Position numbers and translations under genes: made by a program. Positions 55,343 through 64,000 of a stretch of 64,000 nt of DNA are shown here, piece after piece; the first letter of the stretch is position 1; the number at the start of each line of letters is the position of its first letter. The notes under the pieces are model-generated. The model saw only the letters and a program-made list of their open reading frames with translations, searched no databases and had not been told where the DNA came from. Origin of the DNA: Rhipicephalus microplus (taxonomy: Eukaryota; Arthropoda; Arachnida; Ixodida; Ixodidae); contig NC_134701.1 in NCBI RefSeq assembly GCF_043290135.1, forward strand, positions 67,094,002 to 67,158,001, read 5' to 3'.

Positions 55343-56647
55343 GATGATTTGTTAAGGTTTGAAGCCATTGCAAGCGTTCTGGCTCACTTGGTAGGCTTTG
55401 TGCTTCTCTTCCGTTTAACCTCTTGTAAAGGGACACTAATGGACAATAATTATTTTATTTAGGTTGACAAAATGCACTTCGCCAACTCTAATGTCACGTG
55501 TTTCATTATCATAAGTTCGTAATTAGTAGAAACAATGAAGGTTGAAGTCTCATTTTTAACTGTAGCACCAAAATCTCCGCGCGGATGCAAAAAACTGCTG
55601 AGTATTTTCGGTATTATTGTGGCATTGGCTCAATGAAATATTTCCAAACCGTACATACTAAGTCTATGGCACCAACAGATTACAATATACTTCATTTTTA
55701 TAGATTGGAAGCTACGTAGGACCCAGCGAACGCCTTCAAAGATTTTCACGTCGTGGTATTTGTTGCGGGAATTGCGAGGTGGCATCGCCACACATGTTTT
55801 TCTTTGCGTGTTTTATTATGGTGTTCTGTAGTGCGCGCAACTTTCGTGTGGTGCACGGTGGTTGTGGGTTTGTGCTGTGTGGTACGTTGGTGAAGACGAC
55901 GTCTAGACAGCCTGGAGACAAGATTGGGATCGGAAGCCAAGCCGGACAGAAGGAAAGAGAAGTGAAGAAAGAAGACATGAGTTGGAAAATGTGACAGGCC
56001 GGGCAGTCACTGGCCGAGGCGCTTGTCGGGTCCCGGTCCCGAAGCAGACCACCGCCTGCAGTCCGTCTGTGGGTCGTTCGCCTCGACTGGTATTCCGATG
56101 ACCGGCGTAGTTCCTTTGTGCTGAGACCCAGACGCATTCTAGACCTGGACCTACATTGGCCCTGAGGCGAGTTGTCTCCACGACAGTGATTCTCCTGGAT
56201 TTGAACCACGCCTGGCCTGTCCCTCATGTCAGCGTGAGACTGCGCGCAGCGATTCAACGACAAAGCAGTCTTCGATCCACACAGGGTGAAACCTTGCCAG
56301 CCTTGTTTTGTGTAGTGGGGAACTGCTTTAAGTGACTTGATAACAGTGCCCGACATTGTAGTTCCTTTTGTATCGCTTCATTACCGCCAACTCCTACGTC
56401 ATTTCTTGCGCCATAAACATCTTTCCTCCCTCGTGCAAATGTTTTCGTTGATCTCGGCAAAGAGTATTGAAGTTGCCGTAATTAGTCGAACCTGCCCTCA
56501 CATATTGTAAGAGCGATAATTTCAAGATTGTAAAATTGTTCTTTACTAATTCACGAAAAATCATTTTGCTCTTTAGTGCCCCTTCGGTATATTTCCCCCA
56601 CTGATATCAGCCTGCTGTCTGTTTAGCTGATTTCTTGTAATGAATGC

Positions 56648-56682
56648 ATGAATGCAGATACAGATGCTGTATCTGCATTCAT
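56648..56682. repeat. 16-bp perfect hairpin
   Basis: atgaatgcagatacag at 56648-56663, loop atg, complement at 56667-56682. AT-rich surroundings; no T-run or gene end beside it. Confidence 0.85.
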
Positions 56683-56951
56683 TATATCTGTGTGCACAAT
56701 ATATTGTGATCGATAATTTGCCTTATTTGCTAATAGTCTGGACATTGTATCCGGAGCTGCAATTAATGTTATTATAGCTGTTGTTATATTACTGTTAACT
56801 TATTATCATCTTCTCAACCGTTTACTTTAAAAATGTCTAATTTGTGGTGTTAGGGACGTAGTACAACGTTTACATTTATTGTATTTCTATTGAAACTTTG
56901 AATGGGCCCCTAGGCACCTGATAAATATACCAATACATGATTCATCGAATA

Positions 56952-57185
56952 ATTGATAGGGGGAGTTTAACACCCCAAAATTAACGGATGATTATGAGAG
57001 ACGCCGTAGTGGAGGGCTCAGAATTTTCGACCACCTGGAGTTCTTAAAAGTGCCCCCAAATCTGAGCACACGAGCCTACAACATTTCTGCCTCCATCGGG
57101 AATGCAGCCGCCGCAGCCGGGATGCGATCCCGTGACCTGTGGTTGAGCAGCCTAATACCTTTGCCACTAGACCACCGCGGCAGGG
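56952..57185 (-). mobile_element. Ruka-type SINE, near full length but diverged
   Basis: Minus orientation. Plus-strand order gggagtttaacaccccaaaa, gagacgccgtagtggagggc, ttttcgaccacctggag, cctccatcgggaatgcagcc, gccactagaccaccgcgg. The tRNA-like head is retained at 57115-57182. Confidence 0.9.
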
Positions 57186-58124
57186 AAAGTAAATCTATAC
57201 AAACGGTGCAAACAAAATTTTCCTTCGAAAGAACAAAATGTGGGCGATTATACTGTTAAACTGTTCCTCATTGCTTCCTTTCGAAATGGTCGTTAGCTGT
57301 ATATGATCGGTGTAAACAGTCTTTGTCATGCACACAGCACCAGCTTGTTATGCGAGTGAGGTAACAAACGACGCGAAATTGACCCATCGCGTAATGACCT
57401 CTTATGCACGAGCAAGTAAAAATTAAGAAAAGAAACCATTTTAAATACGGCATATTATTTTCTATATGATATTTACCCATTTTTGAATCGGCATTTAAAA
57501 TTCTCTGTGTGCTACAAAATCGCCTGCTTGTTAGATGATGTGACACAGCAAGGAGAGCATCTCCTTCTAAATGTAATTCAAGCAGGCAAGCTGCCAATCA
57601 CATAAGCAGCGGCTACATATATCAGCTGGTGAGATGGAATGTGCATCTAATAAAATATTTCCACTCGCAGCATAACGGTGTTAAGTAGTTTTTGCGTGTA
57701 TATACCTCTGTGGGCTCATACTTGCTGCGAGAAAGAGAGAAATAGGCAGCCCTGCACGTGTGTGCTTTTTCGCTGTTCGAAACGTATATTGAGCTTTAAA
57801 GGACAATTTAGGATGGGTGAAAACTGACTGGCCTGACTCTCAACTAAGCCTTCATAGTGCTGAAAACCATATTGTTTCACGTTATTCCTGGTCCGGAGGG
57901 TCAAGTTGTGGGGCAAGCTTAAAAGCTGAGCTGCCAGCTGAGCTCCAGTACACTGCTTTATTTGGTGCCACTTTGCAGGCATAAGCAAGGCTGATCAGGT
58001 TTATCATAGACTTAAGTGGAAACAATTTTCGGTGCTTCAGTACGGATAAACATGAACATCGAAAAATCACAGCATATCCACGGAGCGAATGATGATTGCT
58101 GGGCACGAAATGTTCGTCAGCCCC

Positions 58125-58430
58125 TCCATGCTTCCGTCCGTCCATTCGTTCTTGCTGCCGTGCGTGTGTGCCTCCATCCGTCTGACCATCGGTGCGTCTG
58201 TCCATCCGTGCGTCCGAACATACGTCCGTCCATACGTACGTTCTTCCATCTGTCCATTTGTTCGTCTGTCTGTCCGCCCATCCAAGCGTCTGTTCATGTG
58301 GCCGTCCCTCTGTCTTTGCGTCCGTCCGTGCGTCCACCCCTATATCTGTCTGTCTGTCTGTCTTCTATCGGTGCATCCATCAGTCTGTCCGTTCATATGT
58401 ATGTCCATCCGTCCATCCATCCACCTAGTG
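58125..58430. repeat. Imperfect tetranucleotide minisatellite (GTCC/GTCT/ATCC)n
   Basis: Roughly 300 bp of TCCG, TCTG and TCCA units, for example ccgtccgtgcgtcc and ctgtctgtctgtctt. The overlapping open frames in several phases are repeat artefacts. agcttcgcccctaaaac downstream (58582) may be the end of the element carrying it. Confidence 0.9.
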
Positions 58431-59578
58431 AACACTCCAAGTACAGCCATCTCACATATTTTCATCAAGTATTCGTCTTATACAAGTGCCGCCATCCAGC
58501 GGACATTCTAAGAACCACTCTTTCGAGTATGTGCCACCGGTGGTTACGCACTACTACGAGGGACGCACAAGCCCCGCCATGAGAAGCTTCGCCCCTAAAA
58601 CAATTCGCCACACTGGTCGGCTCTTAACAGCTTCGACAGAGCAGCGGTAATAACCTATGTTTTTCTAAGAAAATTATTTTCCGGGACGAGCAGATACTTT
58701 GACCGGTCCATAAAAAGTTTGCTCGTTCCCATCCGTAACTGCTCCAACAAATCACAGCAGAATAAAAGCATGAACTATTGATGCAATAATAGAGGGCTCG
58801 CGTTCATCGCTTGCCTGCTCTCCATATCTAGAGCACAAGAAGTGAAAGCGTGGCACAAGCCACCTTCACCACAAGGAGCCTACAAGGAAAATTTTCACAG
58901 CGGAAATTTCAGCAAGATTTCGAAATGTTGTAACATTTCCTCGTAACATTTTTATTCTCCCGTAAGAACACACTTAAGTGATTACTGTTACTTCGCCTGA
59001 CTTGTCAGTTTCCCCAGCATGCCGCTAAGAGTGACCATGGTGCACTGTCCACTCTCGCCTCCATTGCCTCCTTGGTTGATACGCCCATGCAAACGAGTGA
59101 AAAAACCGGTAGTGGCCCCAAACCGTCACAAAACATTCCATGAATTGAAGAAGACAGGAGCCAGGCAAGCATGAGCTGGATGTTTTCATCTCAAATCCAG
59201 TGAAGTTCAAATAGGATGGGAAAAAAAGCGAATGACCAGGATGCAAATAAAGAAGAATGCCAAAAGATCTAGTGAATAAATATGTTTAATATAAAGTGGC
59301 ATATCATACATCATCCCACAGACTTGTGGTAAGGCATATGTGGTGCAACGGGGAAGATGGGTCAAAGAATAGTTTACGTGCTCAAGAACAAAATGTTACC
59401 AAAAGTTTAAAACAAAACGGGTGATATATAACGCCTATAAGCATAAAGCATTTGTACTGGCAGGTGAATTACACACGTTATGGACTTTGACACCTAGCTT
59501 TGGCGTCGATGCTCGCTGTCCGCTGTCATGGCGGTTAGAACATTGTATAGGTGGCACATGTGTTTGTGTGAAAGCACT
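58431..59578. other. Unassigned DNA
   Basis: I see no gene or clear repeat beyond the minisatellite edge. Confidence 0.45.
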
Positions 59579-59757
59579 GGCTATGGTGACGGGGCTCGTC
59601 AACTGAGTACTATCTTTAGAGTGCGGGGGCCCGTCGCAGTAGTGTAATGGTAAAAATGAGGGGGCCCGTTGCCGTAAATTTGTAGTCGTTTTAGACACAA
59701 CCGGCTAGCTGTTCTGGTGGCGTAGAGGTTTGACGCGCAGTTGAGGAAGCGGTCGCG
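59579..59757 (+). repeat. Left terminal inverted repeat, 3 tandem units
   Basis: gacggggctcgtc, gcgggggcccgtc and gagggggcccgtt start at 59588, 59623 and 59658, exactly 35 bp apart. A unique inner part (cgtaaatttgtagt to ggaagcggtc) follows. Confidence 0.8.
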
Positions 59758-59999
59758 ATTTTCGTGATGCATGTCGTCAGTTCGCATTGCTGTTTTCGGA
59801 TATTTTACTTCTTTTTTTCAAGGTAATACTGAAAGAAAATCATGTCGCTATCTGCGGGGGTCAGGAGACAACCCTGCCATGTAGATATTGTGTCGCAGTG
59901 TCGTTGGTGTGCAACTTCGGTGCGAATCGCGCTCTTTTTTATTTTATTATCTCTGTAATGTTTCAAGTATTGTTACTTGTTTTTAAATAATAATTGTGT

Positions 60000-61400
60000 T
60001 CGTTCATCGGAGATGTAACTATCAACTTTCTTTTATGTTCACTGTGGAATGAAGTCCTTTGCCGATGATTTCAGATTGATACTGTGCTCGGCTGCAGACT
60101 CCATTGTATGCGTGGGAATTGGCTTTATTGTCGCATTGAACAACCACGCTCGGTGGGGTTTTCGTTCCTTTGCATTTATACCGTACCTCCAACTAAACAT
60201 TTGTTACACGTAATGAGATGTTTCCAAATCAATCCGTTCCACGCATTTTTGTGTCGATGTATAAAGGCAACATATGGACTGATGCCAAACGTTGTGCAGG
60301 TCGACATAGAATGTGTTCCAACCCTAGGGGCTGTATGGTGAGGCAGTATGTTTCAGTAAGTCTGAAAGCCTTTATACATATGACTACAATACATGTATCT
60401 CGGACTTCGGGCCTACTTCGCCTGACATTGCACACACGTATAGACTTATTCATGTGATCGAATCGGCTCCTTCGAAAAGGGGGATATGCACTTCACTTTC
60501 GTCGCGTGAATTAGTGTGTGCTATTGCTATGAATACGTAAATAGACACTGGAGCTCTGTACGGTGCAGTAGGCACTTACACGGCGCTGTGCTCTCTGTAT
60601 AGCTGTCTTCCCATCCTGAGACGACCCTTGTCTCGCGGGAGCGAAACGTGTTCCGTATCGTTCTCGGCGATTACAATGCGAGAGCGCCGAAGCCGTGAGC
60701 GTGACTGGTCGCCTGGATGGTTTAATTTGAAAGCGCTGCCTGGTACGGCTGCTGGCTTGAGTGCATCAAGCAGCATGGATGTACCCTACGATGAGCGAAG
60801 GTATCAGTAGGGCGCTTCAACGCAGTCACCTCGCGCAGGAGTGTAGAAAAAGCAAATAAAAACTTCTCCGATTACTTCAGTAAGAGCGCAAGCAACAGTA
60901 CTATATCGAGGCCCTTTACAGGCAGTGTTTTTTTTTAAAGAAGCCATCTTATATTAATATCATTACGGCGCTAGGTCAATTGCCTCGATGTGGTAGCGTC
61001 TATGCACGTGCTTTCAATGGCGACTTTTAACTCGCTTTTAACACACGTTTTTAACTCGCTTTACTTGTCGTTTAATTGAAGTACTGCAATGAATTTTGTG
61101 GTGGGGGGACCTAAGGCAAGGGATCTGCGGCAACTGCTACTCAGCGAGCCGGGTCCGTCAGCGAGAACCTCAACACCCAGCTGATCCTCCTGGATCTCGC
61201 TTGAGAGTGGCTCCTGCCATAGCTTCACTGCAGGATGCTGCCTTCAAAATAGGCACATTATTTTAAACAATATTAAAAGCTAGAAATAAAGAAAAAATCG
61301 GCAGATGCCACGTAAAGTGGGAATCGTTGATATGCGAAGCACGTCTGAGAAATGTTGATATGTCATTTTAAAATCAATAAAACGTAACGAGGTGGGAATA
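60000..61400. other. Interior of the foldback-like element, no gene found
   Basis: Frames of 60-85 codons (for example 60084-60341 plus) show no transposase or other domain. Nothing recognisable. Confidence 0.45.
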
Positions 61401-62400
61401 AATGATCCCTACATGACTTCCGTGTCATGATTATTATGTTTGGATGTGTCGTTTACCTTCGTCATCTATTGACATCACGTGATACTAAATTTCGTATATA
61501 TGGAGCAAGCGAAACAGCCACGAACCCGCTATGAGCACGGCATGTTGTCATGTTCTTACATGACACGCGTGTCAGGTTTATCATGTTTGCATCTGTCATA
61601 TACTTTATCATTCATTGACGTCACGTAACACCAAATTCGGTATATGTTGACCTAGCAAAATGGCCGCGAGAGCATCATGAAGGGCCCTATATACTCCAAT
61701 GTAGCGTTGACGTGCGCGCACGCTGGGCACAGCGACGCAACGTTAGCAAAACGCGAGCACCAGGTGCGACCAGCGTCCGTCGGCGCGGCCTGACGGCAAC
61801 CAGCGCGAAATGCGACATGCTGCATTTCGCGCTGATGCGTTACCCAGACAACACTCCGTCTCCCTCGTCTCGTGACGGAGGGACGCCGGATGCACTAAAA
61901 CGCGCATGCGTCAAAGCAACGCAGCGTGGCGCGCGCCTGCGAGTACATGGCAGGACCGGCGTGACGTGATGAAACGAACGCCGGTGAGCACGCGTACCGC
62001 GTCACGTAGAATTGTATTGGCGCCTTGACTGTGGCATGTAGTCATGTTTTCACATGACAAGCGCCTAATGATTATTATGTTTGCACGAGTCACATACCTT
62101 CGCATCCATTGGCGTCACCTAATACCATATTTGACTTATGTGAAGCCAGCAAAATGACCGCGAGCGCATCATCAGTATGGCATGTAGTCATGTTGTTACA
62201 TGACACGTATTTCGTGATTATCATGTTTGCACCAGTATCGTACCTTCGCAATCCTTTTACGTCCCATAATACCGAATTTGGTATATGTGGAGCTAGCGAA
62301 ATGGCCGCGAGCGCATCATGAGCGTGGCATGTAGTCATCTTGTTACATGACACGCATGTCATCATTTTCATGTTAGGGTCGGTCGCTTGTGTTCGGCAGG
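61400..62400 (+). repeat. ~147-bp tandem array (interrupted)
   Basis: Units contain ggcatgtNgtcatgtt, acatgacacg, tatcatgtttgca, ttgacgtca, ccaaatttggtata-like and gaaatggccgcgagcgcatc. ggcatgt recurs at 61539, 62033, 62179 and 62326, giving periods of 146-147 bp. A fourth unit is displaced by the insert at about 61682-62024. A weakly similar half-unit lies near 62560. Confidence 0.85.
61682..62024. mobile_element. MITE-like insertion in the tandem array
   Basis: GC-rich DNA that breaks a 147-bp unit. Its ends are imperfect inverted repeats of about 40 bp (ggccctatatactccaatg, then tagcgttgacgtg at the left; ggcgccaatacaattctacg, then tgacgcg on the reverse strand at the right). An internal palindrome-like pair gcgcgaaatgcgac/gcatttcgcgct lies near 61801-61830. 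No coding frame. Confidence 0.55.
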
Positions 62401-62904
62401 CAATCATGTCATACTATACCAGTTTTGCAACATGGCTTGTGATCGAAACCACCGCATGAGATTCAGGACCATGAAATATAAATCATGACATTCATGACTT
62501 GAATATCATGATTTTGATGTTATGGCTTGTAAAATAAGTTCTTCATACAGTCATGTTACGCCATACCAAGTTTGGTATCGATACCATTATTGAAACGGCC
62601 CGGAGAAATAAAAGTAGTAGGCGGCTAGATAGATAGAGATACGCTCAAAGTCGCCGGAGTTCACTAAGAAATGCTTCGCATTTAAAAGTTGGTCAGCACG
62701 ACTTGAACTGAAGTTGCCCATCAACAACGTGCCCACTGCGCCTCGATAGATGAACGTGGCAGGGTTAACAACTAGCACAAACAGCGATGTGATTTTCTTG
62801 CAAAAAGCAAAATTACGACTCCTTGAAAGCAGTACCGTCAGTAATTACGCATTACTATAAATATAAAAAGTAACAAAACGAAGTTCTAACTGACGGCCTG
62901 CGGC

Positions 62905-63242
62905 ATGACCGCTTCCTTAACTGTTTGTAAACCAACCGCGCCACCAGAACAGCTAAGCGGTGGTGTTTAAAACAACTACAAATTTACGACAACGCCCCCG
63001 CCACCCTCCCTCACCTTTCTTATTTTACCATTAGATTACGGTGACGGTCCTCCTTACCATAGTCATTGCTTTACGATGAGGGGGCCCGCCGCTATAGCTT
63101 TATCGCTATTATGACGGGCCCCGTCACTTTTAAAATTTCACTACGATGACGGGCCACATCATCGTAATCACGATTACACTACGCGGACGAGCCCCGTCAC
63201 TCTAACGATAGTACTGCGTTGACGGTCCCCATCACCACAGCC
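62905..63242 (-). repeat. Right terminal inverted repeat, 6 tandem units
   Basis: Near-palindromic gacgggccccgtc-type cores at about 63043, 63078, 63113, 63148, 63186 and 63221, spaced 35-38 bp. The inner part (62905-63000) is the reverse complement of 59685-59757. Confidence 0.8.
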
Positions 63243-64000
63243 ACAGCCTTTTGTGAATTAAACAGATTTACAATAGAGAAACGACAACCATAATTGTGAC
63301 AGAACAGTATGAAAAACTATGGTCCCTTAAGCTCCCCCCTTTAAGTGATATCATGTCCCTAGTGCGCACTTCAACCACTCAGTGCAAACGTTTTATTGTA
63401 TGTATAATGTTACTCAAGTAGTTGAAAATGTGGATTACTACGCTTTACTCAGTAAAGTTGAAAATGGCTCGCGTCAGGAAAGCTTTTACAAATGACTGCA
63501 TCCTGCGTAATGGGTAACATGCAATAAACCACGGAGAATCTTGCGCGTGAAATGTTTTCGGACTTGCTATGCACCCACTGCGTTAAGGAATGCGCGCAGC
63601 AACGAGTGTTCGTTTTACAATGGGAAGTGAGCTTTCAGCCACAAAGTCGTTATGATAATCGCATGTTCTAACGCCCGATGACAGTGTACGTTTGTACCAC
63701 GTAATATTACTGCGATATCACATGCGGTAAATTGAAACCTGTGTACAGCACAGGCCCAATTTTAAAGCCTGAGCATTATTTTTGCTGCGTTTGTAAGGAG
63801 AGTAAAAAAAGCAGAATCATATTGGTGGGCTAGAACACCTGTTTGCTAAGCAAAGGCCCTAGGTTTGATCCTGACTTAAACATGTAAGTTCATATTGTCT
63901 TATTGGTATATTGCTTGGTATTTTGCTTACGAACAAGATGATCTTTGGATTACAGCCAACGACGCCCACGCCTACCCGACAGTCCTACGTGTTGCTATCG
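63243..64000. other. Unassigned DNA
   Basis: No gene seen. One tRNA-like stretch is listed separately. Confidence 0.45.
63812..63872 (+). tRNA. tRNA-like relic, possibly Ser-type
   Basis: TTGGTGGGCTAGAACACC resembles an A box, TTGCTAA an anticodon loop (GCT), and AGGTTTGATCCTG a B box. Stems are incomplete and no CCA-ready acceptor is seen, so this is likely a tRNA-derived repeat or pseudogene. Confidence 0.3.

Larger units (their letters stand above)
55343..58090. other. Unassigned DNA
   Basis: No recognised gene. A 206-codon minus frame (56356-55736) has no motif I know and is Arg/Ser/Thr-rich. A hairpin and one SINE in this stretch are listed separately. Confidence 0.4.
59579..63242. mobile_element. 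Foldback-like element with complex inverted termini
   Basis: The left end 59579-59757 and right end about 62905-63242 are inverted homologues. Both read from outside ggctNtggtgaNgggg, cagtactatc/gagtactatc, ttagagtg, tagtgtaat, cgtaaatttgtagt, agctgttctggtggcg and aaggaagcggtc/gaggaagcggtc. The ends differ in length because they hold 3 versus 6 tandem units of about 35 bp. No transposase frame lies between them. No clear target duplication. This is the organisation of foldback-type DNA transposons, here non-autonomous; the superfamily is unknown. Confidence 0.75.

Noticed and set aside
58016..58582. 188-codon frame with Pro/Ser/Val periodicity and its antisense partners
   Set aside because: Periodicity follows the tetranucleotide repeat and is open in several frames at once, which is typical of low-complexity DNA.
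61400..62400. CRISPR-like array
   Set aside because: Units of about 147 bp recur without unique spacers of regular length, in a eukaryotic genome; it is a satellite-type array.

Overview
The window looks like a piece of a hard-tick (Ixodida, probably metastriate) nuclear genome. The main reason is several copies of a SINE that I recognise as tick Ruka. Other reasons are long (TA)n, (GT)n, (GAA)n and (GGT)n microsatellites, tRNA-derived repeats, I-type LINEs with RNase H, and several Gypsy-type LTR elements with very short LTRs. I find no convincing host protein-coding gene, rRNA, CRISPR array or bacterial-type operon. The 64 kb is essentially a nest of mobile elements of different ages.

Layout. 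0-4.4 kb: relics of an RTE-type and a CR1/L2-type LINE in otherwise unassigned DNA. 4.7-9.0 kb: a young, apparently complete Gypsy element (minus strand) with identical 167-bp LTRs, a TAAAC target duplication and one 1266-codon Gag-Pol frame. 9.0-14.8 kb: CpG-rich DNA with diverged inverted repeats and no clear gene. 14.85-16.33 kb: a 5'-truncated RNase H-bearing LINE with a (GGT)43 tail and an 8-bp target duplication. 17.3-21.2 kb: a Ruka SINE and TA-rich DNA holding an 86+86 bp palindrome of Penelope-like sequence, followed by a Gag-only LTR element. 21.2-25.1 kb: a Mag-like Gypsy element inactivated at the RT and integrase active sites but still carrying a Gag-Pro frameshift heptamer.

25.2-31.6 kb: a ~447-bp tandem repeat whose unit contains a tRNA-like sequence, split by LINE-A copy 1 (5.3 kb). 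31.7-33.05 kb: a LINE-B-family fragment, a 55-bp-arm hairpin and a Ruka SINE inside a (GAA)n tract. 33.1-43.7 kb: an old plus-strand LINE-B split by LINE-A copy 2 (minus strand). 43.7-50.4 kb: mostly unassigned, with LINE and tRNA-like relics. 50.7-52.5 kb: a decayed Gypsy remnant. 52.9-55.3 kb: a second Gag-only LTR element. 58.1-58.4 kb: a tetranucleotide minisatellite. 59.6-63.2 kb: a foldback-like element whose inverted ends contain 35-bp tandem units (3 on the left, 6 on the right) and whose interior holds a ~147-bp tandem array split by a MITE-like insert.

The elements do not form a pathway. What can be read is their order of arrival: LINE-A copy 2 is younger than LINE-B, LINE-A copy 1 is younger than the tRNA-like array, and the 4.7-9.0 kb Gypsy element is the youngest datable insertion. 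The two LINE-A copies have different target duplications but share several defects, so they were probably mobilised in trans from a defective source. Alignments and percentages were judged by eye.
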